A stretch of 64,000 bases of DNA from Thuidium tamariscinum (taxonomy: Eukaryota; Streptophyta; Bryopsida; Hypnales; Thuidiaceae), in NCBI GenBank assembly GCA_947034885.2, contig OX344754.2:12879501-12943500 (forward strand), in the 5' to 3' direction. Each line of letters begins with the position of its first letter. Position 1 is the stretch's first letter. Under the pieces are notes generated by a model, which saw only the letters and a list, made by a program, of their open reading frames with translations, was not told the DNA's origin and made no database searches. This document shows positions 11,163 through 20,720 of the stretch, piece after piece. A program made the translations under genes and the position numbers.

Positions 11163-11378
11163 CACTAGTAGAAACCCCCGTTTAATGTGACAAGGCCTAA
11201 TTTTTCTTGATGGATTTTGCTAGGCATCAAAAGTAACAACCCATGTTTTTATGTCAACAAAAACGTTCAATACAACATCAATGTTGACATAAAAACATAG
11301 GTTGTTACTTTTGATGCCTAACAAAATCCGTCAAGAAAAATTAGGCCTTGTCACATTAAATGGAGGTTTCTACTAGTG
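11163..11378. mobile_element. CACTA-type MITE 2
   Basis: The 216-bp element begins CACTAGTAGAAACC and ends GGTTTCTACTAGTG in perfect inversion at the tips. The arms stay paired for about 90 bases each (AATGTGACAAGGCCTAATTT and its complement). Flanks are ATA and ATG, a 2-of-3 match to a target duplication. It has no coding capacity. Confidence 0.8.
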
Positions 11379-11516
11379 ATGGGATGGCTGCACCCACTAG
11401 CGGGGTGAATACTATTGTATAGGTGTGAACAATGCCATCATTAATTCATTATCCTAAAGCAATTTATCATTGCCATTAGCGGTTGTTTTGAAGCTACTTT
11501 TCTCTATCAACTGAAT

Positions 11517-12132
11517 CAAGCTAATTTGCTCAAGTAACTAGATATCAATGATACTAGAAGATTTCCTCGTATGTTTAAGAGTATCAATTGCTTGCACTGA
11601 ACTAAGAAGAATTGGCATGGCAAGGTTAATTTCAAGACAAGGATGGATTCCAAAGTATTGTCTTAGAAGCCATTGCAAATACATCCTTATGGATTTGGCA
11701 TACTTTTGGGGGGTTTTCTAAGTTGAAATAATGACATTCATCTCTTGGATCATTCTCTACTAGTATTAAATTGTTGAGGAAAAAAGGCAATGATCTTACA
11801 TTTTGAGTGAATGGACATGAGTATAATCACTTTAACCTTTTGGGTGATGGAATTTATATCCCTTGGAATTGTTTATGCAATCCATTCAATGAGAGGCGAG
11901 AGTATTATATACAATGATGCAATCCATTGCAAGAGAAGATATGGAGTGTGCTTTTGGTGCTTTATAAGCTCGTTGGAAGGTCATTAAAAAACCTTATAGG
12001 TTATGGGACTTAGAGACCATTGATAACATCATGACTGCGTGCATCATAATACACAATATGGTAATTCACAATGAAGATGGGAAAAATTTGGAGCCTATTT
12101 TCAATCAGATGACTATTAGTGGTGGTATGTGA
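11517..12132 (+). pseudogene. PIF/Harbinger (plant ALP1-like) transposase pseudogene
   Basis: Translation across all three plus frames recovers an ordered series of plant Harbinger DDE-transposase signatures: RRFPRMFKSINCLH, then LEAIANTSLWIWHTF, NNDIHLLDHS, LLGDGIYIPW, DMECAFGAL and ETIDNIMTACIIIHNM. These match the family order (SIDCMHW, ILEAVA, NDINVL, DGIYP, ERAFG, IMTACIILHN). Several stop codons and frameshifts lie between them, and the first catalytic Asp reads as Asn. It is clearly dead. Element ends were not located. It is a different type from the Harbinger fragment at 47911-48222. Confidence 0.8.
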
Positions 12133-12641
12133 TGTGAACTCGGTGAGCTTAATGCTGGTAGTAGATAGTTAGAAAACATTGAGGCACATTATGGTTTACG
12201 CAATGATGTCATTGACAACTTATAGCAACTAAAGGTGGAATTCATATCCTAGATTTAAATAAGTCTAAGTATGGAGTGACACGAGTAAGGACTAGGGAAC
12301 AATGGCAATTGTTGAACATTCACTTCTAAACATTATTATTTATATCACTTGGGTATAAAATGGATCCAAATACAATCCTTGAGTTTTAATTTTTCATCAT
12401 GATTTTTCTTACTTGCAAAAGATTTAAGAATTCATCTTGAGAAAAAATGTGCAATTTTTCTTTCATTTCTACTTGCAGAAACGCAACAACCATAATAAAT
12501 AATGGACAATGAGCCTTGAATCAATATTCATGGGCACGTCCTTCAAGGGCCCAACAACACTCAACTATACTATGGAGAGTTTCATTAAATTGGCAACATT
12601 CCATTACTTTGAGGCTTTGACACTTCTTACAATTCATGCAT

Positions 12642-12841
12642 CACGGTTTCAAATCTAAACCAATTGTAGATTTTTGAAATCTAGATGACTCTTAGATGTC
12701 AAAAATCTATACCTATCCTAGATGTCTCAAATTGCGTGATCTAAAATCTAAATTCATCATAGATTTTTACATCTATATATGTGCTAGATGTTTAAAAATC
12801 TACACCTATCCTAGATGTTAGTATTTAATTCAAACCGCGTG
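12642..12841. mobile_element. Possible 200-bp MITE
   Basis: The stretch begins CACGGTTTCAAATC and ends AATTCAAACCGCGTG, an imperfect inverted pair. Internally it carries repeated CTAGATGT and AAAATCTA phrases in both orientations. No convincing target duplication was seen, so the call is tentative. Confidence 0.35.
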
Positions 12842-13024
12842 GTCTAAAAAATGCCATATGGAATTCCGCCATTTTAATAAAATTATTTGCTATAATATTT
12901 ACATATAAATTCAGTGTAATGCCTCTTGTTAGTTTGCACTATTTTGTTTTAGAGATTTTCCAAAGTCTTTTTACAACACACACAACTGTGGAGGAGAATG
13001 TGGTATTCTATATGAAGCCTAGTT

Positions 13025-13655
13025 TAACCCCTAAATGCCCAAAGCACCAAAATCTAGTGTTTGCAAAACTTTGAAGCTAAAGAAACCTTACCAAGTTACT
13101 ATCTTTAGTAGTTTGTATTTTTGGAGAATTCTTTTTGAAATCTTCTATAAGCATTAAAAATACAATTTTGAAAATGATTGACTATGTTTTTTCTATTCAA
13201 GATTTTGTACGAGGGTACCCATTACAATGATACAATCTTGACTTTTTCTAGTATTGGGGGCTTTTGGAAATGAGCCTCAAATACACTAGATTTTGGAAGA
13301 AAAATCACATTAGAAATTCAATTACAAAAATTGTAGAGTAGATTTTGAGTAGCCATAAATTGATTGGAGTTATGAATGTTAGGCCCTTCCACCTCATATT
13401 TTTTTAGTCACCAACTTCTCATATTTGACTTGTGAAAAGGAGTTAGAAAGACCTCACATCACTTTTGTAGTGTTAACACTGTTATGGTCAAACATAATGA
13501 TCTTTCAATCCATAAGTGATATTGCCGTGTTTTCTTTTCCCAAATGATCTCTAATATGTCTAGTTTGAATTTCTACAATTATATTAAAAAAGAATTTGTT
13601 TACTTTAGAACAAATTCTTAGAAGCTTAAAAAAGGCATTGGGCATTTAGGTGTTA
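13025..13655. mobile_element. TIR family C element, copy 1 (~630 bp)
   Basis: The left end, TAACCCCTAAATGCCCAA, pairs with the right end, TTGGGCATTTAGGTGTTA. The internal sequence (AAAATCTAGTGTTTGCAAAA, GAGCCTCAAATACACTAG, GTAGAGTAGATTTTGAG) is shared with 26126-26776 and partly with 13803-14200. It is non-coding. The target duplication is unclear. Confidence 0.7.
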
Positions 13656-13802
13656 GGATGTCTTCTCAAAGAGTACTTATGTTATGGTACTCTGATGATT
13701 ATGGTTGTGTTCACTTTATTGAGACAAGCATCGAGATAGAATGGATTTTTCGTTGTGAATAAGCTCATGAATAAGTCATTCTTTATTGATATTGTATTTA
13801 TT

Positions 13803-14200
13803 ACCCCTAAATGCTAGAGACACCAAATTTCCATGTTGACCATACTTTGAAGTTAAAATAAAAGCTTACTAGGTTGTTATATTCAGTAGTTTATAATTTT
13901 GAAATTTTTTCTTCAATACTCCCTCTGTCCCACTAAAAGCTTCCCAAATTCTTCATGCAAACACTGTAAATCAGACTAATTAGGAAGCTTTTAGTGGGAC
14001 AAAGGGAATATAGTTTTAGCATCAAGAGTCCAATTTCAAAAACAATTCATTATGTTTTTTTCAATTCAAACTTTTGAGCAAGGGCTTCCATTGCAATCTT
14101 TATTTTCTGTACTATTGAGGGTTCTTGCACATGAGCCTCAAATACATTAGATCTTGAAAAAAACATCACATTAGAAATTCATTCAAGAAAATTGTAGAGA
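13803..14200. mobile_element. Truncated family C copy carrying a Stowaway insertion
   Basis: It begins ACCCCTAAATGCTAGAGACACC and follows the internal order of the 13025 copy (a CTTTGAAGTTAAA block, a CAGTAGTTTATAATTTT block, GAGCCTCAAATACATTAG, ATTGTAGAGAAGA). It is cut off near 14200 without a right terminus. The Stowaway-like MITE at 13919-14008 interrupts it. Confidence 0.6.
13919..14008. mobile_element. Stowaway-like (Tc1/mariner) MITE, 90 bp
   Basis: The sequence starts CTCCCTCTGTCCCACTAAAA and ends TTTTAGTGGGACAAAGGGAA, and the arms GTCCCACTAAAAGCTTCC pair perfectly. Both ends are flanked by TA, the mariner target duplication. The terminus matches the well-known plant Stowaway consensus CTCCCTCCGTCCC with one change. 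It is inserted in a truncated family C copy. Confidence 0.85.
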
Positions 14201-14574
14201 AGACTCCACCCCAATTGAACCATTACCATCTTCTAAGTAGAGCACTCCATTTCGTTACCATGATGTTAAACTCTTAACTTTCCCAGTATGCAAGTCATTT
14301 TTGATGAACATGACCATTCTAGACTCACTCCATTTCGTACCCACATAGAATTCTACAAGACAGCTGATGTTTGCTTCAAGAAATTTCATGCACGGGTTTT
14401 CACATTTAACCGTCCAAAGATTCATACGTCGTCCAATTCCCTGACGGACGTGAAACTCAACTGGTGCAGAGGCGGTCGAGCCAGAGCGTAAGTGCAGACT
14501 TCTGGCGCTGACTGACAGATGGATGGACATTGGACAAGCATATCATCGCTTAAATATTTTTTGAGCTGACCGGG

Positions 14575-14675
14575 TTGGGGTGGGTGTCTTTGCCCTGCCT
14601 GGTCGCTTGCGACAGGCCGGTATGTATTTTTACTTCTCGCTATGGAATCTCGTTTCATCTGTGTAAGAAAAAAAA
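14575..14675 (+). repeat. LINE 3' tail, plus strand
   Basis: This block (GGGTGGGTGTCTTTG, GACAGGCCGG, GTATGTATTTTTACTTCT, ATGGAATCTCGTTTCAT, then a short poly(A)) recurs reversed at 54512-54620 and 18290-18400. The shared order and terminal A-run indicate the 3' end of a non-LTR retrotransposon. No reverse-transcriptase sequence is attached here. Confidence 0.65.
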
Positions 14676-15330
14676 TCGTTTGAGTTGATGGACCAGAACA
14701 CTGTCTAGCAAGGATAAGGATCGACCACCTACATATACAGTATATTCGATCTTGGGAATCTGGGAATTGAATCTAGAAGCAGATACAGACTCCGGATCGA
14801 AAACGTACTGGTGTGAGTCAAGGTGTACTACAACTTCCATTGATCCCCCTGCATTGGCATAATTATACAGACTGACAAGCTGATCGAATTGGAGGCAGGC
14901 TAGCTAGTTGGTGACCGGGATCGATCGGAGCCTCGAGTCTTTTGCAGTGTACGTGATCAAGTGATGATGATAATCTACACATTCAAGGATACGATTAATG
15001 CCCACAGTTGGAGAATAGGAACCAGATACAAATCATAAAAAACTAATTGCCTGCATATGCATGTATTATCTATATTTTGTTTTTTTACATATCCAGAGCA
15101 TAGTCACATGACTGCACCCCAGCTAGCATACATCGCGACCCAAGTCCACTAACCGCTACAGAGCAGTGTATGTGTCTGTGTCTACATCCAGATCAGCCGT
15201 ACATCTAGCTTCTTCATGCAATACAGGTCAAGTGAAGCATCAGCGCTAGGCCCTGAAGTATCTTCTGGAAAGCCGACCGAGCGTGTACGTGCCGAGGCTC
15301 GCTCGGTCGCCACCAAATTCAGCGAATTCG
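14676..15330. other. Spacer downstream of the lectin gene
   Basis: The part next to 15330 is probably the lectin 3' UTR on the minus strand. No other gene, RNA or bounded element was recognised. Confidence 0.35.
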
Positions 15331-15762
15331 CTAGTTGATGGTGATGGTGGCGTACAAGGTGTTGCCGTCTTCTTTGTAGAACTTGACGGTGATGGTCTCG
15401 CCATTGCTGGTTTTCTTCTCCTGCTCCTCGGCCTGCGTCCAACTCCCAGAAGCGTTGTGGGAGCCCTCGCCGTAGTATTGGGGATGTATCTGCTCAGCCG
15501 TGTCGCTGGAGCTCAGGTCGGGCAAGATGTCGCACCAGTGTTTGTAGTTGTGAACGCCCAGAGCCACCACGAAGTACTCGTCCGCCGGGTTCTTGAAGCG
15601 CAGCAAGCCGGACGTGCCGCTGCCGCCCATAGTCAGCGTCAGCTCGCCGTCGTTCTCCGCCCAAGTGCCGCCATTAGCGTAGTGCCACACCGTCTTCTCC
15701 ACGATGCTGAACCAGTTATCGGGGTCCCTCTGGATCACTCGCACGCGGATGGTGTAAGACAT
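15331..15762 (-). CDS. Fungal fruit-body lectin (Agaricus bisporus agglutinin family)
   Basis: This intact 143-residue frame matches the fungal fruit-body lectin family along its whole length, including the usual size of about 142 residues. Recognisable blocks are MSYTIRVRV at the start, VEKTVWHYANGGTW (21-34), LTMGGSGTSG (43-52), FVVALGVHNYKHWCDI (64-79) and QYYG (95-98). In the Agaricus lectin the corresponding region around HNY helps form the pocket for Gal-beta-1,3-GalNAc; a carbohydrate-binding role is inferred from this. There is no signal peptide, so the protein is expected in the cytosol and nucleus, as for the family. The gene has no intron, is GC-rich against AT-rich surroundings and lies between LINE remnants. 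Family members in liverworts and mosses are usually explained by transfer from fungi. The ATG at 15762 fits the family start exactly. Confidence 0.93.
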   Translation of the reverse strand: MSYTIRVRVIQRDPDNWFSIVEKTVWHYANGGTWAENDGELTLTMGGSGTSGLLRFKNPADEYFVVALGVHNYKHWCDILPDLSSSDTAEQIHPQYYGEGSHNASGSWTQAEEQEKKTSNGETITVKFYKEDGNTLYATITIN

Positions 15763-15917
15763 GGTGAAGGGAGGCGCTTGCGAACTGCGCTGAGGCGAAG
15801 GCCTAACGAATTGTAAGTGACGGAAGAACGCGCAATGTGTGGAATAATGGGAGATAGTTAAGATCGAAGTGAACTGGACTGAGCTGAAGTGTGTGTTGCA
15901 ATGGGAAGGAGACTCGG

Positions 15918-15925
15918 TTTATATA
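15918..15925 (-). promoter_or_regulatory. TATA box of the lectin gene
   Basis: TATATAAA reads on the minus strand 156 bases upstream of the lectin ATG. A start site about 30 bases downstream would give a 5' UTR of roughly 125 bases. The context GTATATAAACC is a strong plant-type TATA element. Confidence 0.6.
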
Positions 15926-16239
15926 CGAGGGTCCTGGCGGTGATTGCGGAGATCGATGATGTCGGGTACTCTAGCGGATGAGAATCGACTTGAGGGATAT
16001 ATCTGACCGCCATGAATACATGACTGAACCATCGATCATGCTTTGCTCGTGGGCCAGATGCCCGGATGACTGCACATTTAGCTTACGAGCCGACTCACGA
16101 GTACATGTGTTTGCACACGCGCTCTATAAATGGCTTACATGCAAGTTAACTCTAACTCATGTAGACTTCGGTGTCGTGTCCGTCCCCGGCCAGGCCACTT
16201 GTGGCTGGCTGGCTTGTGTTGTGTCTCTTTCTTGGCAAT
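15926..16239. other. Lectin upstream region
   Basis: This holds the presumed lectin promoter beyond the TATA box. A second plus-strand TATA-like CTATAAATGG occurs at 16122-16131. No gene is recognised. Confidence 0.3.
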
Positions 16240-17476
16240 GGAATTCTCATTTTGTTTTTTGTTTGTTTTGTTTTCGTTTTTGTTGTTTTTATAACAAATT
16301 GCATTAAAAAAAATGAAACCAGGGTGATTGCAAGAAACACTTGTCCTATTTTGTGTCACACGACGTGTACTGATCTGTTTTTTGGCCATAACTTGTGTTT
16401 TGGCTCCGATTGACTCAAGATTTGTAGGGAAGGTACTCATAACTATCATAAACCTTTCGTAATTTTTTCATAATTTTCAAAAATAATTTACTATCCAAAA
16501 ATAGACCCCAATTGGATGTCACACTTGGCAGTTTAGGGTTTTTTAGTACTATGGAGTACCTTTTTTTAATGATTTTAAGATGGAATTTGGATGAGATGGT
16601 CTTCTAATAGACTTCTAGTTCTCTAGGGAAGGATTTTTTTAAATATTTAATTTTATGTGGTGTGGAGGTCTACAAAGTGAGCTCCCTTCTACTTGTATTT
16701 TGAAACATATAAAATATTATTTTGGTGGTTTTTTTGTGAATGACCATCTCCATAAAGTTGTTGCAAATGGCCATTTTTTATTTTTTGAAAATATCTATTT
16801 TTACTATTTTTCCCTAATTAAAACATGAAGGTATGTATTTTTTGGAGGTTTGACACTTTTCAAGTTCTCCTACTTAGAGAATTTTTCTATCCATTTCCTT
16901 CAGTGAAAACCTTCATCTTAGAGGTATATACACTATTCATATTTTTCAAATTTTTTTCAAATTAATTTTCTAATTTTAAAGTACTCCCGAAAAAATCAGC
17001 CAAATGCAACAAAATCGACTGGTCTTTCTTGCCATCACCCACCAGAACAAAGCCAAGCCAAAGGCTGGCCGAATGAAGAGATGTGAGCGAAGAAGCAGAA
17101 CCCAAAGGAAGAAAAAAGAAACTAAATGAAAGAGAAAATGGGGGTCTATCTTTAACCCATGTAACTCTATCGCCTTAACTGTGCGCAATGGTCGAAGAGC
17201 GGGTCCAGACTTGTTGCCAGAATCGAACTGCTCCATCAGAATCGGACTGCTCACTGTGTCTTGAGGAGTGCAGCCCTACCAATGTCAATAATCGCCTCCC
17301 ACAGGGCTTTCTGGCTGAGATGCGTCGGCCATAGATCTTTCGCAAAAACTTGGTGGTTGCGGACGATCCAGCACAGCCACAGAGCCACACCTCGAAGTGA
17401 TGTCCACAGTGTTCGGATCCTATGAAATTTCCTAGGTACCTTAACACCAAAAATACTCTGAATAGCGGTAAGTCTA
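16240..17476 (-). pseudogene. LINE ORF2 C-terminus and 3' UTR, interrupted by a TIR element
   Basis: Reading the minus strand from 17476 down to 17253 gives a frame that includes AIQSIFGVKVPRKFHRI, LWTSLRGVALWLCWIVRN and ALWEAIIDIGRAALLKTQ, then a stop. This is the tail that follows the zinc-binding region in plant L1-type reverse-transcriptase proteins. It aligns with the plus-strand remnant at 18703-19098. The 3' UTR runs from 17252 to 17041, is split by the element at 16322-17040, and resumes at 16321-16290 before an A-rich (AAAAC-type) tail. The copy is 5'-truncated. Confidence 0.75.
16322..17040. mobile_element. TIR family A element, copy 2 (719 bp)
   Basis: It starts GGGTGATTGCAAGAAACACT and ends TTTCTTGCCATCACCC, with a few tip mismatches at the right. 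A direct ACCA duplication flanks it (16318-16321 and 17041-17044). The interior is nearly identical to 9473-10193. It sits in the 3' UTR of a LINE, and the related LINE at 19190-19225 shows the uninterrupted sequence. It is non-coding. Confidence 0.88.
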
Positions 17477-17520
17477 TGATGAATGGAATTCTCGTTTCAT
17501 TTGTTTAAAAAAACAAAAAA
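17477..17520 (+). repeat. LINE/SINE 3' tail with poly(A)
   Basis: The phrase GAATGGAATTCTCGTTTCAT is followed by TTGTTTAAAAAAAC, the same tail type as at 14637-14675. It directly abuts the 5'-truncated end of the minus-strand LINE. A similar tail reads on the minus strand at about 17780-17815. Confidence 0.5.
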
Positions 17521-18128
17521 CTCACGTAGATAGAGCTGCAGACGCGCTCCATAAATGGCACTTCAGGTGTCGTTACAGGGTTGCATAAATACATGGCGTC
17601 CGCTTGTGCACTCATGTTTTTCTCGTGGAATCGTGATTTCTGAGTCATTTGCGGCAAGATCGATGCTTTTAATTTCCGGATCATACTTTCACGTGGACCA
17701 TGCCACCAGTCCAGACTATCAGAGCAGAACTGCAATATTAATGCTCTAATTGCACTTCACGTGATATCATATATCAGTTTTTTTGTTTTTTTTGAAACAC
17801 ATGGACAATTTCCATTGATAGAGGAAACAGTACAGAGGAGATTTTTTTTGTATTTTCCTTTTTCTAAAACCCAAACCTCTCCCTTTTTTTTTCTTCTAAA
17901 GACTCTGAAGACCAAACCAATCGACGTAAAGCTGATATCGTCAGTTTGGTTAATTTGGCGGAGACCTTTGCTCTGAAGTCTGACCTATTGTGGTACACCA
18001 TAAAGTAAGTAAGTTAGAATAAATATTAGCGTTGAGTTCGCTCATGTTTTCCTTCTGAACTAATCAATCCAAATGAATGTAGGGAATGTTGCGCATACTA
18101 ACGTCAAGATTTTTATTTTTTTTAACAC
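17521..18128. other. Spacer with one minus-strand retroposon tail
   Basis: Apart from the T-run followed by GAAACACATGGACAATTTCC near 17790, which is the complement of a LINE 3' tail, nothing coding is recognised. Confidence 0.35.
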
Positions 18129-18410
18129 ATGAGACGGAATTTTTTTTTTTTAAACAAATGGACAATTCCCATTGAAATGAAAACAGCACATCGAACCAAG
18201 GGAGAACCCCGGCGAATATGTTTTTTGTTTTTTGTTTTTTGTTTTTTTGAAACAAACGGACAATTTCCATTGCCCGGCGAATATGTTTTGAGTAATGAAA
18301 CGGAATTTCATTACGAGGGTAAAAATACATACCCGGCAGCCGCCACAAGAGGCCTGCCGGTGAACACGGACCACAGACAGACAATACAGAAACGCAAGAA
18401 CAAAACAAAG
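18129..18410 (-). repeat. Two or three LINE 3' tails, minus strand
   Basis: T-runs at 18111-18125, 18140-18152 and 18220-18248 are followed by AAACAAATGGACAATTCCC or GAAACAAACGGACAATTTCC, the complements of poly(A)-tailed ends. At 18290-18400 the sequence continues into the complement of the GTATGTATTTTTAC block seen at 14621. Several insertions or a local duplication are stacked here. The long open frame across them is incidental. Confidence 0.55.
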
Positions 18411-18702
18411 AGGGCAGCGCCCAGCGGGCGCAGTCTAACGTCAAATTTCGATATGTGCCCGTGTCTATGGGTGCCATTTACATCGAGCTCTACACGTCTC
18501 CCGAAATTCAACTGCACAACTGCTGTTAACTCTAGAATGGTATCGATTTACGTGGAGTCCAGCTCGATGAAAAGTGCGCGCCGAAATTGCTCCAGGGATC
18601 GATACTAGCTGCATTTGTTGTGTATCAGGACTTGAAGAGACCCCCGCTCACAGATTCTACTCCTGCCCAAGAGCGATCGAAATGTGGGATTACGCCTAGT
18701 AG

Positions 18703-19250
18703 ATGCTTCTCCATGCCGAAGGATCCCCACCAACCTTGAGCCCACCCCGCAGATTCACACTCGAACAGTGCATTTTTGCAGCACCAATCCCCCGGAGATT
18801 TCGGAAAATCGAAACTATCTGGACCACTCTCAGACGGGCAGCCATATGGTTGATTTGGACTTCAAGGAATAGTTGGGTTTCGCACACGACAGGTGGCCCA
18901 TCCTCAATCACCAGAATGCATTGTGGGAATGCATTGTGGGAATGCCTTGTAGATGCAGGTCGTGCAGCATTAGAGAAGACTCAAAGGAAAGCTCATCATC
19001 GACCCCAAAATTCCGAGATGATCTGGTCTGAGTTTGATCAAATATGGCTTAGCACGCCTCCTATTCCAAACTATGCTGTTGTCAATTCTACAGCATAGTT
19101 TGGAATAGGAGGGGTCCTCCTTCATACATTTTCTTTTAGGTTCTCTTTTCTTTTTCTTTCTCTTGCTCTGTTGACCAGTCCGTGAGGGCTTGGCTGTTTT
19201 GGTTCTCTTTTTAATGCAATGGGTTTCCATTTGTTTCAAAAAAAAAAACC
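18703..19250 (+). pseudogene. LINE ORF2 C-terminal fragment with 3' UTR and poly(A)
   Basis: The frame open from 18703 to 19098 includes FTLEQCIFAAPIPRRF, IETIWTTLRRAAIWLIWTSRN and ALWECLVDAGRAALEKTQ, the conserved tail of plant L1-type ORF2 proteins. A 3' UTR follows with GGCTTGGCTGTTTTGGTTC and TAATGCAATGGG, then an A-run at 19239-19249. The copy is truncated at its 5' end. It aligns with the minus-strand copy at 16240-17476, so both belong to one family. Confidence 0.75.
19057..19112. repeat. Perfect 23-bp hairpin
   Basis: The arm at 19057-19079 (CCTCCTATTCC...CTATGCTGT) is the exact reverse complement of 19090-19112, separated by a 10-base loop. It spans the end of the LINE open frame. 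Confidence 0.9.
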
Positions 19251-19510
19251 CAAAAAACTGTGCACCAAAGTCCAAGTTTTCCGCCAATGTAACGAAATCA
19301 GCACATCCTAGCCAGTGGAAATTCAAGCAACTGCTCATCTTCCAAAAATTTGGACCCGTCGATCGTTCCATGACTGGAAATCTGGAATTGGATCTCATTC
19401 CTAATTTCCTGAATTTTACTGTTTCGAAATAATCTTCGATTCTTCACCGCAATAGCCATTCCTATTGTCCTGGTGATGATTTCGTCGAAGACGACAGCCA
19501 AACTCAATTA

Positions 19511-19848
19511 ATAACATTCAGTAGCAAGAGAGCAGATTGCCTTTTGCTCTACCAGAAGTAAATTGCAGAATTCCATCTCTGACAAGTTTGGTTTGAAATT
19601 TCAGTTCCACTCAAGCCCTGACAGCAAGCTGAATATTAGTTCACTGAACTCAATTAACTCGCCTCGGAGACAATTAACATTCAATTAGGCATGCCTAGCT
19701 GAATTTCAGAACTTGCATACCTTGCCATGCCTCCCTCCACAAATGAGAACGTAAATCAGTAGTTACTGATTGTGACAAAATGATGTGGAATATTTCACAT
19801 TATTCTGTCGAGAATGAGGCAGTCTGCTCTCCTGCTACTGAATGTTAT
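19511..19848. mobile_element. TIR family B element, copy 1 (338 bp)
   Basis: The element begins ATAACATTCAGTAGCAAGAG and ends in the inverse (CTGCTACTGAATGTTAT). Pairing extends to about 30 bases through GAGAGCAGATTGCC. ATTA flanks both sides, a 4-bp duplication. The right half holds a GATGTGGAATATTTCACATT palindrome. It is non-coding. Confidence 0.75.
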
Positions 19849-20519
19849 ATTAACTGGGTATTAGTGAACAATCTCTCCGCAATTATGGTATTTTAGCTGA
19901 TGACCACAATTAACTCTGGAAAAAAAAAAAAACCTAGTAAAATAGGAGCATGCAAAATTTATTACCGAGCCAAAATCATATATGATACATCCTTAGCAAA
20001 CCCATTTTGCAATCATTTATTCATACCTTAAGTTAGGTTGTTTGTTTTGTATGTTTGATACATTGAAATCTAACAAATCATAAGTCTTTTGCGGTATTCT
20101 TGGTATAACTAGAAAGTTCTTTGTATAAGGAGGTGTATAGATGGCATTTGGACTTATCATGTGAAAGTTACCAAATTTTGAAGTTTTGATCAAGTGATAA
20201 ATTGAATTAAGTTATTTATCTTTTGTTTTGGAAAGACCATACCTTTTATGTTGCATATCTAAATGCCAAGAAACAAATTAAAGCTCTTGCATTCCTTCAA
20301 GTGTGAAAGTTATGAATTATAGAGTTATTTTCAAATTTAAGAAAAAAATATTATTTTCATATATTTATTGTAACAATGGCACAAGGTGCACTAGTTCCTA
20401 CTTGAAATTGTACATTCTAAAAATGTAGATATGGCTTCAATTAGGTCATAATGTTTCTAAGCTTTAATTTGTAGTAACTAGTAAGATAGTCTATCCTAAA
20501 AGTGATGGTGCCCTAAAAG

Positions 20520-20720
20520 CAAACATGACACAAAGGTATATCTTGCTTTCTTCAATGTACTAGTAGTGTACACTTCAAAAGGTGGTCTCTACTCATGACT
20601 ACTACATTTCAACTTCAAAAATTTGTAACTAATTCCACAAAAGTTCAAAAAATATGAAATGATTTGAGTCAACCTCTAAAGCTCTAAGACCATTTTTTTG
20701 TGAAAAAACATTAAAAACTT
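20520..20720. repeat. Dispersed repeat R4, copy 2
   Basis: It shares AACATGACACAAAG, CTTTCTTCAATGTAC and TAACTAATTCCACAAA in order with 6755-6960. Boundaries and class are unknown. Confidence 0.5.

Noticed and set aside
15283..15816. 177-codon plus frame opposite the lectin gene
   Set aside because: It is the antisense of the GC-rich lectin gene and shows no domain.
18129..18608. 159-codon plus-strand open frame
   Set aside because: It crosses several reversed LINE tails and T-runs; the translation is low complexity and reflects stacked retroposon ends.
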